A DNA stretch of 64,000 nt from Sinorhizobium garamanticum (GTDB lineage: Bacteria > Pseudomonadota > Alphaproteobacteria > Rhizobiales > Rhizobiaceae). Positions 7,420 to 15,684 of the stretch are shown here, piece by piece. The translations under genes and the position numbers were made by a program. The stretch lies in NCBI RefSeq assembly GCF_029892065.1, contig NZ_CP120373.1, forward strand, positions 2,425,001-2,489,000. The letters are read 5' to 3'. The first letter of the stretch is position 1; the number at the start of each line of letters is the position of its first letter. The notes beneath the pieces are model-generated. The model was given only the letters and a program-made list of their open reading frames with translations. It did not search any database and was not told the origin of the DNA.

Positions 7420-9000
7420 TCAGAAATCCGTCGGTACGCCGCCTTCCTCCTTGCGCCTGGCGACGAAAGCGTCGAGTTCTTCTTCTATCGCCGGATCGAG
7501 CGGGGGGCGCTCATATTCGTTGAGCTTCTGCTTGAAGACGCGGTTGGCATGATCGTAGGTGGTCGGCCGACCCGCTTCTGTCCACGTCTCGAAATTCCGC
7601 CAATCGGAAAGGATCGGCGAGTAGAAAGCCGTCTCGTAGCGCTGGAGCGTGTGCATCGTACCAAAATAGTGTCCGCCGGGACCGACATCCCGCACCGCAT
7701 CGAGACCGAGTGCATCTTCGCTGACATCGAGTGGCTGGAGAAATTCAGCCACCATCTGCAGCATATCGACATCAAGGATGAACTTCTCGAACGAGGCTGT
7801 CAGGCCGCCCTCGGTCCAGCCGGCCGCGTGCATGACGAAATTGCCGCCGCCCTGGGTCAGCGCCCAGAGCGAAAGTGCCGACTCATAGGCGGCCTGCGCG
7901 TCGAGCGTATTCGCCGCGTTGGTGTTGGATGTGCGGTAGGGGATGTTGTACTTGCGCGCGAGCTGGCCGCCGGCGATGACGGCCTTCATGTATTCCGGCG
8001 TCCCGAAGGCGGGCGCGCCGGTCTTCATGTCGACATTCGAGGTGAAGCCGCCATACATGACCGGCGCGCCCTTGCGCACCATCTGGGTAAAGGCAATGCC
8101 GCAAAGCGCTTCGGCGTTCTGCTGCACCAGGGCCCCGGCGATGGTGACAGGCGCCATGGCGCCGGCGAGCGTGAAGGGGGTGACGACGACCACCTGATTG
8201 CGCGACGACATTTCGATGATGCCCTGAAGCATCGGGCCGTCGAGGCGGAGCGGCGAAGAGGTATTGATGATTGTGAAGAGCGACGGCTCCCGCTGCATCT
8301 GCTCCATCGAGATGCCGCGGCCGATACGGGCGATTTCGATGCCGTCGGTGTTGCGCTGGCGACCGAGCGAATAGGCATGAAACACCTTGTCGGTCAGCTT
8401 CACCATGTCCGAGAGGCAATCCAGGTGACGGATCGAGGCGTGGAGGTCGACCGGTTCGACCGGGTAGCCGCCCGTGGTGTGCACAATGTCGTAGGACTGC
8501 GCCAGCTTGACCAGTTTGCGGAAATCCTCCTGGTTGCCGGTGCGCCTCCCGCCTTCGCGATCGGCAACGAAGGGCGCGCTGGCGATCTGCGCGAAGACGA
8601 GGTTGTTGCCTCCGATCTCGACGTTTCGCGCCGGATTGCGCGCATGCATGGTGAAACCGGAGGGAGCCGAGGCGATCATCTCCATGATCAGACCGCGATC
8701 GAAGCGGACGCGGTCTGTGCCGGGCGTCACGTCCGCGCCGGCCGCCTTCATGCGATCGCGCGCCTCCGGCAGGATGATGTCCATGCCGATTTCTTCGAGG
8801 ATCGTCAGGGAAGCGTCGTGTATGGCTTCGAGTGCATCTTCCGAGAGGACCGTCGACTTCGCCAACGTGTTGACGAGTTTGAGGTATTTCGTGGCCGCTG
8901 GCTTTCGTGACCGTTCCGCGCCTCGGCCGCCAGATCGGCGGCGTCGCTCCAGCGGTGAAGTTTCGCCTGCCGCAGCGTCCCGGAATTGATTGTCGGTCAT
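7420..9000 (-). CDS. Trimethylamine methyltransferase (MttB) family protein, non-pyrrolysine
   Basis: A 526-residue member of the MttB superfamily of corrinoid methyltransferases. Recognisable stretches include a GGYPVEPVDLHASIRHLD region, PVMYGGFTSNVDMKTGAPAFG and a VRDVGPGGHYFGTMHT segment near the C-terminus. Archaeal MttB needs an in-frame UAG for pyrrolysine; here the frame is continuous with no amber codon, placing it among the non-pyrrolysine members, which include demonstrated glycine betaine methyltransferases (MtgB). The first 40 residues are basic and low-complexity (RRRRSGGRGAERSRKP). The start is ATG 9000; an upstream open extension overlaps mnmD and is rejected. No corrinoid protein or reductive activator gene is in the window. 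Confidence 0.85.
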   Translation of the reverse strand: MTDNQFRDAAAGETSPLERRRRSGGRGAERSRKPAATKYLKLVNTLAKSTVLSEDALEAIHDASLTILEEIGMDIILPEARDRMKAAGADVTPGTDRVRFDRGLIMEMIASAPSGFTMHARNPARNVEIGGNNLVFAQIASAPFVADREGGRRTGNQEDFRKLVKLAQSYDIVHTTGGYPVEPVDLHASIRHLDCLSDMVKLTDKVFHAYSLGRQRNTDGIEIARIGRGISMEQMQREPSLFTIINTSSPLRLDGPMLQGIIEMSSRNQVVVVTPFTLAGAMAPVTIAGALVQQNAEALCGIAFTQMVRKGAPVMYGGFTSNVDMKTGAPAFGTPEYMKAVIAGGQLARKYNIPYRTSNTNAANTLDAQAAYESALSLWALTQGGGNFVMHAAGWTEGGLTASFEKFILDVDMLQMVAEFLQPLDVSEDALGLDAVRDVGPGGHYFGTMHTLQRYETAFYSPILSDWRNFETWTEAGRPTTYDHANRVFKQKLNEYERPPLDPAIEEELDAFVARRKEEGGVPTDF

Positions 9001-9140
9001 GAAAGATCCACCCCCGCGTCTCCGTTGGATCTCTGTCGCAGATTTTGATGCGCCATGGCCCGCCATTTGCGACAGTTCACTTCGTGCAGGGTAGCAGAGG
9101 TTGAAAAGCGCCGTCGCAATTGCCAACGCGGCGCTGTAGG

Positions 9141-9860
9141 TCAGGGCTTGTCGCCGCGCAGCATCTCGCGTTTGCCGGCGAAACCTGGGCGCCGCTCGAC
9201 GATGAACCCGGCCGCCTCGAGATTGCGGCGGACGAAGCCGGCCGCGGCATAGGTCGCGAAGGTGCCGCCGGACGCGGCCTTGTCGAACACCAGCTGCATC
9301 AGCTCCTGTGACCACATGTCCGGGTTCCGCGATGGAGCAAACCCGTCGAGATACCAGGCGTCGAATCTGTGCTCCGAGGCGCCGAGACTCTCAAGCGCAG
9401 GGCCGCACACCACCGTCAACCGAACCCCATCCGTGAAGTCGAGATCGACGTGGCCGTCCGGTATTTCCGGCCAACTTGCGATAAGCGTCTGTCTTTCATC
9501 GGAAATTTCCGGCCAGTGCGAAAGTGCCCGGTCGATATCGGCCGCCGGCATCGGGAAACGCTCGAAGGAGATGAAGTGCAACTGGCCCGTCGCCGTCCGC
9601 GTCTGCTTCCATTGCCGCCAGGTTTCGCAGAAATTGAGGCCCGTGCCGAAGCCGAGCTCGCCGATGACGAACCTCTCTGCCGTCTGCCAGCGTTGCGGCA
9701 GCCGGTTGCCGGAGAGGAAGACATGACCGCATTCCAGCCGGCCGTCAATGCGGCAATAAAAGTGATCGCCAAATTCCATCGAGTAGGGCATATCGCCCTC
9801 GTGCCATTCGAGGTTCTGCCGTGATGGCGGATGGCTCTGGCGGAGATCAGGTGCTGTCAT
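9141..9860 (-). CDS. mnmD: tRNA 5-methylaminomethyl-2-thiouridine methyltransferase MnmD
   Basis: A 239-residue class I SAM methyltransferase equivalent to the N-terminal half of enterobacterial MnmC. It completes the mnm5s2U34 wobble modification by methylating nm5s2U. Visible elements: PYSMEFGDHFYCRIDGRLEC at the start, the SAM loop ELGFGTGLNF, the family motif WYLDGFAPSRNPDMWS, and a final GGTFATYAAAGFVRRNLEAA and GFAGKREML segment. Length fits a free-standing MnmD. The MnmC C-terminal-type oxidase is encoded divergently 123 bases away, so both halves of MnmC are present as separate proteins. A mosaic repeat lies between them. Confidence 0.88.
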   Translation of the reverse strand: MTAPDLRQSHPPSRQNLEWHEGDMPYSMEFGDHFYCRIDGRLECGHVFLSGNRLPQRWQTAERFVIGELGFGTGLNFCETWRQWKQTRTATGQLHFISFERFPMPAADIDRALSHWPEISDERQTLIASWPEIPDGHVDLDFTDGVRLTVVCGPALESLGASEHRFDAWYLDGFAPSRNPDMWSQELMQLVFDKAASGGTFATYAAAGFVRRNLEAAGFIVERRPGFAGKREMLRGDKP

Positions 9861-9889
9861 GGCGATAGTCGTCTTCCGACCCTTTGAAA

Positions 9890-9966
9890 ACGCGCAAGGG
9901 TCGCTGTAGCACGTTGAAACGCTGCATAATTTTCCCTTCGATCGAATTCGATCTAAGGAATTATGC
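9890..9966 (-). repeat. Mosaic palindrome copy 2 (inverted, 3' hairpin incomplete)
   Basis: Read on the minus strand it has hairpin 1 with outer arms GCATAATT and AATTATGC instead of the common GCATGTTT/AAACATGC, so pairing is kept by changes on both sides. The linker and the first arm of hairpin 2 (GTGCTACAGCGACCC) follow, but the second arm of hairpin 2 is missing. It occupies the spacer between divergent mnmD and the FAD oxidoreductase gene. Confidence 0.75.
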
Positions 9967-9982
9967 CGTAGAAGGTCAATCG

Positions 9983-11149
9983 ATGAGTGAACTTTTGATC
10001 GTGGGCGGCGGTGTCATGGGGTTGTGGGCCGCCGTGATGGCCGGCCGGGCCGGTATCGCGACGTGCCTTGTCGAGCGCAGCAGCACAGGCGCGGGCGCGA
10101 GCGGAGGCCTGCTCGGCGCGCTGATGCCGCATATGCCCGACCGATGGAACGCAAAGAAACAATTCCAGTTCGATGCGTTGGTCGCGCTCGAAGACGAGAT
10201 CGCCGAACTGCAGCGAGCGACCGGACTATCGGCCGATTATCGCCGCTGCGGCCGGCTCATGCCGCTTGGCAGACCGCATCTAAGAGACATCGCCCTGGGC
10301 CACGAGCAGGATGCGGCGCGGCATTGGATTTCCGGCGAACGCCCGTTCCATTGGCATGTCCGGGATGTGGATGCCGGCTGCGACTGGCCGGCGGCAGAGG
10401 CGGCGCCCTTCGGCATCGTCCACGACACGCTCGCTGCGAGAGTGGCGCCGCGGCGTCTGGTGCAGGTTCTCAAGACTGCGCTTGAGCAATTCCCCCATGT
10501 CCGGGTCGAAGAGGGCGCCGAGGTTGCGGCGCTCGATCCTCAACGCGGACGGCTCTCGCTCTCGGACGGGAGGGTGGTCTCCTTCAGACATTGCATCCTT
10601 TCCGCCGGCGTCGAAAGCTTTTGCCTGATCGACCGCCTCGCGCGTTCGGCACAGGCGCCGAGCGGCGGTGCGGTCAAGGGACAGGCAGCGCTGCTTAGCG
10701 CCGATATCGATCCGGCTTCGCCAATCATCTTCACCGACGGGCTCTACATCGTTGCGCATGAAGATGGTCACGTGGCGATCGGCAGCACCAGCGAAAATCG
10801 CTTCGACGAGCCGTATTCGACGGACGATCAACTGGACGCGCTGATCCGGCGAGCCGAAGCGATAGCGCCCGCGTTGCGCGGCGCGCAGGTGGTCGAACGT
10901 TGGGCCGGACTGCGCCCGAAGGCGACGGGGCGCGAGCCGATCGTCGGCCGCCATCCCGATCACGACAATCTGTCCGTGCTGACCGGCGGCTTCAAAGTGA
11001 GTTTCGGCATAGCACACGCGCTGGCGCGCTTCGTGATCGACGACATCATTGGGCGGCCGACGATCGATCTTCCGGAGTCGTTTGCGTGCGCGCACCACAT
11101 CGCGGCGCTACGGCATCAAGTCCGCACGCTGCCTGAGGGCGCCCCATGA
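9983..11149 (+). CDS. FAD-dependent oxidoreductase, MnmC C-domain / DAO type
   Basis: A 388-residue flavoprotein of the D-amino-acid-oxidase fold. The Rossmann FAD motif is at the N-terminus (LIVGGGVMGLWAA, residues 4-16), followed by GAGASGGLLGALMPHMPDRW, which is close to the equivalent region of the MnmC oxidase domain. The C-terminal FAD-closing motif is ERWAGLRPKATGREPIVG, then GGFKVSFGIAHALA. Its divergent position next to mnmD strongly suggests it is the separate cmnm5s2U34 oxidase half of MnmC, converting cmnm5 to nm5 before MnmD acts. Glycine/sarcosine oxidase (ThiO-like) activity is the alternative. The start is ATG 9983 (MSELLIVGGG). Confidence 0.75.
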   Translation: MSELLIVGGGVMGLWAAVMAGRAGIATCLVERSSTGAGASGGLLGALMPHMPDRWNAKKQFQFDALVALEDEIAELQRATGLSADYRRCGRLMPLGRPHLRDIALGHEQDAARHWISGERPFHWHVRDVDAGCDWPAAEAAPFGIVHDTLAARVAPRRLVQVLKTALEQFPHVRVEEGAEVAALDPQRGRLSLSDGRVVSFRHCILSAGVESFCLIDRLARSAQAPSGGAVKGQAALLSADIDPASPIIFTDGLYIVAHEDGHVAIGSTSENRFDEPYSTDDQLDALIRRAEAIAPALRGAQVVERWAGLRPKATGREPIVGRHPDHDNLSVLTGGFKVSFGIAHALARFVIDDIIGRPTIDLPESFACAHHIAALRHQVRTLPEGAP

Positions 11150-11152
11150 CCG

Positions 11153-11253
11153 ACAGCGCCGCGCGTCTTGTGAGACGCGCAAAGGACGCTGTAGCACTTT
11201 GAATTGCCGCATGTTTTATCCTTAAATCGGCTACGATTTAAGGAAACATGCAG
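11153..11253 (-). repeat. Mosaic palindrome copy 3 (inverted, full)
   Basis: A complete two-hairpin unit in minus orientation: the hairpin 2 arms (GACAGCG and CGCTGTAG with inner GCGTCTT/AGACGC) come first on the plus strand, then the linker and hairpin 1 with CCTTAAATCG/CGATTTAAGG and GCATGTTT/AAACATGC. It exactly fills the gap between the convergent FAD oxidoreductase and glycosyltransferase genes, with three bases to one stop and five to the other. Confidence 0.85.
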
Positions 11254-11258
11254 TAGCG

Positions 11259-12359
11259 TCAGCCCATTGCCCGCCGTACGGTTTTTGACAGCAGAGACAG
11301 GAAGGCCGGGCGGGAGGATGCCACGAGCTTCCAGGAGAGCACCGACGTCGCCAACTGCCGCGGAAGCACCCCGACCGCAAGGAACCAGATCGCTTCCACG
11401 GCGCGCCTGCGGATAGAGTAATTCATGGCAAGGCTCGCGGTTGCACCGGCTGTCGCCAGGCGCAGCCGCGAGTCATTTCTGACCGGGTGCCGAGTCTCCT
11501 CGATGCACAAGGACGCGAGCCGCTCTTCGAGGTGGGTCGGGTCGCGCAGGGCGATCCCCGGCTGCAACTGCGATCCGGTGGCGGCCGCCTCAGCGGAAAG
11601 AGCCTCGAGGCGGCGGAAGTCATGCTGCACGCGCCAGCGGGCCCGTTCGGCCAGCTTTTCGGCAAACAGCGAATGATTGGAACCATGCATGCGGTATGCT
11701 CCGAGGCAATCGTCCGTGGCCTGGACCTGTCCATGCAGCGGAGCCACAGTTGCAAGATAGCCATCGGCTCCTTGCCTGAATTTTCCTTCCGGCATCGGCA
11801 TCACCGCTTCCAGGGCCGAACGGGCGAAGGCAAGGCCGCTGGTGACTGTCGTCTGATAGCGACCGCGATGAAACAGTTTTGGCGTTACGTCGCCCGTATC
11901 GAATGGCTGCTCCGGCGGCGGGAAGATATCCATTACCTTTTCTCGTTGATCGACGAGATGGAGCCTGAACTGAAACTGTGCGGTTGAGGCATCCCATGCA
12001 TTGACGACCTCGGATACGGCAGTCGGATAGAGATAGTCGTCGGCGTCCAGAAAGAACACGATGTCGCCCGCGCTTGCGGCGAAACCGGTGTTGAAGGCGG
12101 CCGCATGTCCGCCGTTTGCCGGTCGCAGACAGGCGCGGATCCTGTCGCCGTATGATCGAATGATATCTGGCGATCCATCGGATGAGGCATCGTCGACGAC
12201 GATAACCTCGGTATGCGGGTGATCTTGAGCCAACGCGCTGTCAATACAGCGCCTCAGAAAGCGTGAGTAGTTATAGTTGGTGATGATGATTGATACGGAA
12301 GTTTGGTCCAGCAAAGCCTGCCCTCGCTCTGATCCCCGCTTTTTGCTTCGGTTACTCAT
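11259..12359 (-). CDS. Family 2 glycosyltransferase
   Basis: A 366-residue GT-A fold enzyme. The N-terminal domain shows the GT2 hallmarks: VSIIITNYNYSRFLRRCIDS, then EVIVVDDASSDGSPDIIRSY with the nucleotide-binding Asp pair, NGGHAAAFNTGFAASAGDIV, and the DxD-type FFLDADDYLY motif (about residue 105). The C-terminal 150 residues are less conserved and mainly helical, with one weak hydrophobic stretch near AIWFLAVGVLPRQLA. It would transfer a sugar from an NDP donor to a surface polysaccharide or glycolipid. It stands alone, with no polysaccharide genes nearby, so the acceptor is unknown. The start is ATG 12359 (MSNRSKKRG); an upstream open extension is not homologous. Confidence 0.85.
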   Translation of the reverse strand: MSNRSKKRGSERGQALLDQTSVSIIITNYNYSRFLRRCIDSALAQDHPHTEVIVVDDASSDGSPDIIRSYGDRIRACLRPANGGHAAAFNTGFAASAGDIVFFLDADDYLYPTAVSEVVNAWDASTAQFQFRLHLVDQREKVMDIFPPPEQPFDTGDVTPKLFHRGRYQTTVTSGLAFARSALEAVMPMPEGKFRQGADGYLATVAPLHGQVQATDDCLGAYRMHGSNHSLFAEKLAERARWRVQHDFRRLEALSAEAAATGSQLQPGIALRDPTHLEERLASLCIEETRHPVRNDSRLRLATAGATASLAMNYSIRRRAVEAIWFLAVGVLPRQLATSVLSWKLVASSRPAFLSLLSKTVRRAMG

Positions 12360-12790
12360 GCTGAGTGTAAGCGGCCGGTCACCGGCGTCTCGCCTGGACA
12401 CAACAAGGCATTCGCCCGCCAAGCAGGCGGCCGGTACCGACCATTAAAGGAAACCGCGGGTAGATTTCCTCCGGCGCGGCGGTGCTTAAAACGGCAGATT
12501 GCTGCCTTGCACCATTGCGCGATTCTCCACGCTTCAAGGGAAGCGCTGCGACGTAGTAACTGCACCTATTGTGTTGACAATAGGGCCTTGCCGGATCGGC
12601 GCGGGATGTCGATAGGACTTGGCAGGGTTTCGACGCCGCGAGTTTCGATGGTCCATCTTGCTTTGCATGACACGCCTCCGTCGCTTCTGGGCGATCGATC
12701 CATGGCTCGGTTCCGAGCCGCCAAGTTCGTCAATCTGTCATGCAAATCACCTAATAGGGCGGCCATCTACGGACTTCCGGAGCTTGCGCC
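12360..12790. other. 431-base divergent intergenic region with an 8-bp inverted repeat
   Basis: This is the space between the divergent glycosyltransferase gene and the DUF1045-puuE operon. Short open frames on both strands here have no recognisable protein and poor starts. The notable element is a perfect inverted repeat at 12565-12584, CCTATTGT-GTTG-ACAATAGG, about 206 bases before the DUF1045 start. It has the look of a protein-binding operator rather than a terminator because no T-run follows. Confidence 0.6.
12565..12584. promoter_or_regulatory. Perfect inverted repeat, candidate operator for the ureide operon
   Basis: Arms CCTATTGT and ACAATAGG flank a GTTG spacer. It lies upstream of DUF1045-puuE-uraD-allA-uraH. 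The regulator is unknown. The LysR protein encoded at 20137-21036 is one candidate, although the repeat does not present an exact T-N11-A centre. Confidence 0.35.
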
Positions 12791-13591
12791 ATGCGTTACG
12801 CCATTTGTTTCACCCCGCCTATGGGGGACCCGCTGTCGGCAGTGGCCGCCAGCTGGCTCGGGCGGAACGTTTATTCGGATGAGCCGACGGAATTGCCTTC
12901 TGTTGCCGGATTGAGCGTTTCGGAGATCGCCTTCCATACGGCAGCACCCCGCCGCTTCGGCTTTCATGCCATGATCATGGCGCCGTTCTCCCTCAACGTG
13001 GCGACGGACGAAGCCGAGCTGCTGAAGTCGCTGATGCATTTCGCCAGTGCCGAAACGCCTTTTGAAATCGCGCGGATGGAGGTTGCCCGATTCAGCCAGT
13101 GCTGGGGGCTCGTGCCGCAGGTGCCGAGCCTCGAAATGCACCTGCTTGCCGCCCGTGTCGTGCAGGCATTCGACAGGTTTCGCGCCCCGATGAGCGAGGA
13201 CGAAATCGAACGATGCGATCCGGACCGGCTGACGGCACCGCAATTCACCAACCTGTATCGCTGGGGCGATCCCTATGTGATGGACGAGTATCGCTTTCAC
13301 ATGAAGGTGACGGGCGCCTTGAATCCGGAAACCGCCCGACGCATGGAGGCGCCCCTCAGGGAGCTTTTCGAGCCGCATTTGGAGAGGCCGTTAGCGATCG
13401 GCAGCCTTGCCCTGTTCATCGAGCAGGATCCAGGCGCGCCGATGCGGGTCCATTCGCAGCATCCACTTGGCAAGATTTCCGCCCGCCTGCGCGACGGCAC
13501 GGCGAAACGGCAGGGCGTCGAAAACCCGGCCGACGGTCGCGCCGCCAGGCCCATCCCCTTCATCATGGCCTCTTTGCTTGCGGGCAGTTAG
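12791..13591 (+). CDS. DUF1045 protein, 2H-phosphoesterase superfamily
   Basis: A 266-residue protein of the DUF1045 family, seen elsewhere in phosphonate operons. The two His-containing motifs of the 2H phosphoesterase fold are visible: RRFGFHAMIMAPF (about residues 54-66) and DEYRFHMKVTGAL (about 164-176). The N-terminus RYAICFTPPMGDPLSAVAAS and WLGR are typical, and a further LALFIEQDPGAPMRV strand pair follows. It would be expected to cleave a cyclic or 2',3'-type phosphoester, but no substrate is known. It is the first gene of the apparent ureide operon, 80 bases before puuE. No phn genes are present, so its place in purine catabolism is unexplained. Confidence 0.82.
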   Translation: MRYAICFTPPMGDPLSAVAASWLGRNVYSDEPTELPSVAGLSVSEIAFHTAAPRRFGFHAMIMAPFSLNVATDEAELLKSLMHFASAETPFEIARMEVARFSQCWGLVPQVPSLEMHLLAARVVQAFDRFRAPMSEDEIERCDPDRLTAPQFTNLYRWGDPYVMDEYRFHMKVTGALNPETARRMEAPLRELFEPHLERPLAIGSLALFIEQDPGAPMRVHSQHPLGKISARLRDGTAKRQGVENPADGRAARPIPFIMASLLAGS

Positions 13592-13671
13592 ACGCCCCTC
13601 GCAAGCGTCAAATTCATCTCGACAATCCGGTTCGCGGTGCTACCGTTCCGGAAAAATCGAAGGGTGATTTG

Positions 13672-14601
13672 ATGGCAGAGACTTCCTACCCGCGCGATCT
13701 CGTAGGCTATGGGCGGACACCGCCGCAGGTACGCTGGCCGGGTGATGCGCACATCGCCGTGCAGTTCGTCCTGAACTATGAGGAGGGGGGCGAAAGCTGC
13801 ATTCTCGATGGCGATCCGGCATCCGAATGCCTGCTGTCGGAGATCGTCGGCGCGCAGCCCTGGCCGGGTCAGCGCAATCTCAATATGGAATCGATCTACG
13901 AGTATGGCGCTCGTGCTGGGTTCTGGCGGCTGTGGCGCATGTTCACCAGCCGCGGCGTCACGCTCACGGTCTATGGCGTGACGCTTGCGATGGCGCGCAA
14001 CCCGGAAGCGGTCGCGGCGATGAAGGAGGCGGGCTGGGAAATCGCCAGCCACGGGCTACGCTGGCTCGAATACAAGGATTTCCCGGAAGAAGTGGAACGC
14101 GAGCATATCCGCGAGGTCGTCCGCCTGCATACGGAACTGACAGGAGAGCGGCCGCTCGGCATCTATCAGGGCAAGCCTTCGGTCAACACGCTGAAGCTCG
14201 TGCTGGAGGAGGGCGGCTTTCTCTACTCCTGCGATTCCTATGCGGACGAGCTTCCCTACTGGGTTCCTGGATTGACCGCCGACAAGCCGCATCTCATCAT
14301 TCCCTACACGCTCGATGCCAACGACATGCGCTTTGCGACCAATCAGGGATTCAATTCCGGCGACCAGTTCTTCACCTACCTCAAAGACACGTTCGACGTG
14401 CTCTATGCGGAGGGCAAGGAAGGCAGTCCGAAGATGATAAATATCGGTCTGCATTGCCGCCTCGTCGGCCGGCCCGGCCGCGCGGCTGCGCTCGCCCGCT
14501 TCATCGATTACGTGCTGTCCCACGACAAGGTCTGGATCCCGCGCCGCATCGACATTGCGCGCCATTGGTACGATCATCACAAGCCGGAAGGTGTGCGCTG
14601 A
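13672..14601 (+). CDS. puuE: Allantoinase PuuE
   Basis: A 309-residue allantoinase of the polysaccharide-deacetylase (CE4-like, metal-independent) type that hydrolyses allantoin to allantoate. It carries the family start YPRDLVGYGRTPPQVRWPGD, then AVQFVLNYEEGGE, EIASHGLRWLEYKDF, GIYQGKPSVNTLKL and FLYSCDSYADELPYW, and ends with HCRLVGRPGRAAALARF and the IPRRIDIARHW stretch. The start is ATG 13672 with AAGGGTG upstream. An open frame extends back to 13099 but lies inside DUF1045. Its stop overlaps the uraD start (TGATG), so it is translationally coupled to the preceding step of the urate pathway. Confidence 0.93.
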   Translation: MAETSYPRDLVGYGRTPPQVRWPGDAHIAVQFVLNYEEGGESCILDGDPASECLLSEIVGAQPWPGQRNLNMESIYEYGARAGFWRLWRMFTSRGVTLTVYGVTLAMARNPEAVAAMKEAGWEIASHGLRWLEYKDFPEEVEREHIREVVRLHTELTGERPLGIYQGKPSVNTLKLVLEEGGFLYSCDSYADELPYWVPGLTADKPHLIIPYTLDANDMRFATNQGFNSGDQFFTYLKDTFDVLYAEGKEGSPKMINIGLHCRLVGRPGRAAALARFIDYVLSHDKVWIPRRIDIARHWYDHHKPEGVR

Positions 14602-15104
14602 TGTCTGACAGGGAGGCCTTCGTCGCTCGCTTCGGCGGTGTCTTCGAGCATTCGCCATGGGTGGCGGAGCGCGCCTACGACCGCGCCGCTGCCGCCGGGC
14701 TGACCGCTGGCAGCGTTCATTCGGCACTCTGCAACGCGTTTCGTGCGGCTTCGCCCGCCGAACGTCTTGCCGTCCTCAAGGCCCATCCGGATCTCGCCGG
14801 AAAACTCGCGATCGCCGGCAAGCTGACCGCCGACTCCCGGGCGGAGCAGGCGTCCGCCGGATTGGACCGCCTTTCACCCGAGGAACATCAGCGGTTCATT
14901 GCGCTCAACAAGGCTTATACGAAGAAATTCGGCTTCCCCTTCATTATTGCGGTCAAGGGGCTGACGAAGGACGACATTCTCGCTGCCTTCGAAACGCGGA
15001 TTGACAACTCGAAAGAAGAAGAATTTGAAACCGCCTGCGCGCAGGTGGAGCAGATCGCCCGGCTGCGGCTCAGATCCATGCTCCCCGGAGATGAAAATGC
15101 CTAA
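14601..15104 (+). CDS. uraD: OHCU decarboxylase UraD
   Basis: A 167-residue enzyme that decarboxylates 2-oxo-4-hydroxy-4-carboxy-5-ureidoimidazoline to S-allantoin. Diagnostic stretches are FVARFGGVFEHSPWVAERAY with the catalytic-region histidine, LKAHPDLAGKLAIAGKLT, the EQASAGLD segment, and KFGFPFIIAVKGLTKDDIL. Length is standard. The ATG shares its A with the puuE stop. A 70-base spacer separates it from allA. Confidence 0.93.
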   Translation: MSDREAFVARFGGVFEHSPWVAERAYDRAAAAGLTAGSVHSALCNAFRAASPAERLAVLKAHPDLAGKLAIAGKLTADSRAEQASAGLDRLSPEEHQRFIALNKAYTKKFGFPFIIAVKGLTKDDILAAFETRIDNSKEEEFETACAQVEQIARLRLRSMLPGDENA

Positions 15105-15173
15105 AAGTGCCGTCCCTGACTTGTCCGCCTCGGCATCGCGCGGCGCGCCCGCATGCTGCGGAACTGAAGCCTG

Positions 15174-15671
15174 ATGTCGCGCCTGCTTTCGATCGAGCCC
15201 CTGACGAAGGAGGCTTTTGCCCCGTTTGGCAGTGTCATCGAAGCGGATCCGGCATCGATGCGCTTCATCAATGGCGGCAACACCGAACGGTTTCACGCAC
15301 TTGCGCGGGCCGATGTGACGGGCGAGGGCGCCGGCGTCATCATCAACATCTTTCGCGGCCAGCCGCGCGCGTTCCCCTATGCCGTGACGATGATGGAGCG
15401 GCATCCGCTCGGCAGCCAGAGTTTTTCGCCGCTCGATGATAGGCCGTGGCTCGCAGTGGTGGCCGAGGATGAAGGCGGGCGGCCGAGCAGTCCCCGGGTG
15501 TTCCTGGCGAGCGGACGGCAGGGGGTCAACTATGGCCGCAACGTCTGGCATCATCCGCTTATGGCGGTCGAAGCGGCGAGCGATTTCATCGTCGTCGATC
15601 GCGAAGGGCCGGGCAACAATCTGGAAGAATTCTTCTACGACGAGCCTTTCGTCATTCCCGCTCCCTTCTGA
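15174..15671 (+). CDS. allA: Ureidoglycolate lyase AllA
   Basis: A 165-residue enzyme releasing urea and glyoxylate from ureidoglycolate, a late step of allantoin breakdown. It shows [20 protein letters not shown], the [14 protein letters not shown] segment, [21 protein letters not shown], a LGSQSFSPL cupin strand, the [14 protein letters not shown] motif and [13 protein letters not shown] near the end, all characteristic of the family. The start is ATG 15174. Fourteen bases separate it from uraH. The intervening step from allantoate needs an amidohydrolase not encoded in this window. Confidence 0.92.
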   Translation: MSRLLSIEPLTKEAFAPFGSVIEADPASMRFINGGNTERFHALARADVTGEGAGVIINIFRGQPRAFPYAVTMMERHPLGSQSFSPLDDRPWLAVVAEDEGGRPSSPRVFLASGRQGVNYGRNVWHHPLMAVEAASDFIVVDREGPGNNLEEFFYDEPFVIPAPF

Positions 15672-15684
15672 AGGAAATGAAGCG

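Noticed and set aside
7414..8910. 498-codon plus-strand frame opposite the MttB-type gene
   Set aside because: Exact antisense of a gene with family motifs; no start signal.
8998..9315. N-terminal extension of the MttB-family gene into mnmD
   Set aside because: The extra 105 residues are out-of-frame mnmD sequence; ATG 9000 has a normal start context.
12507..12914. 135-codon plus-strand frame before DUF1045
   Set aside because: Overlaps DUF1045 in another frame, no RBS, and no sequence similarity recognised.
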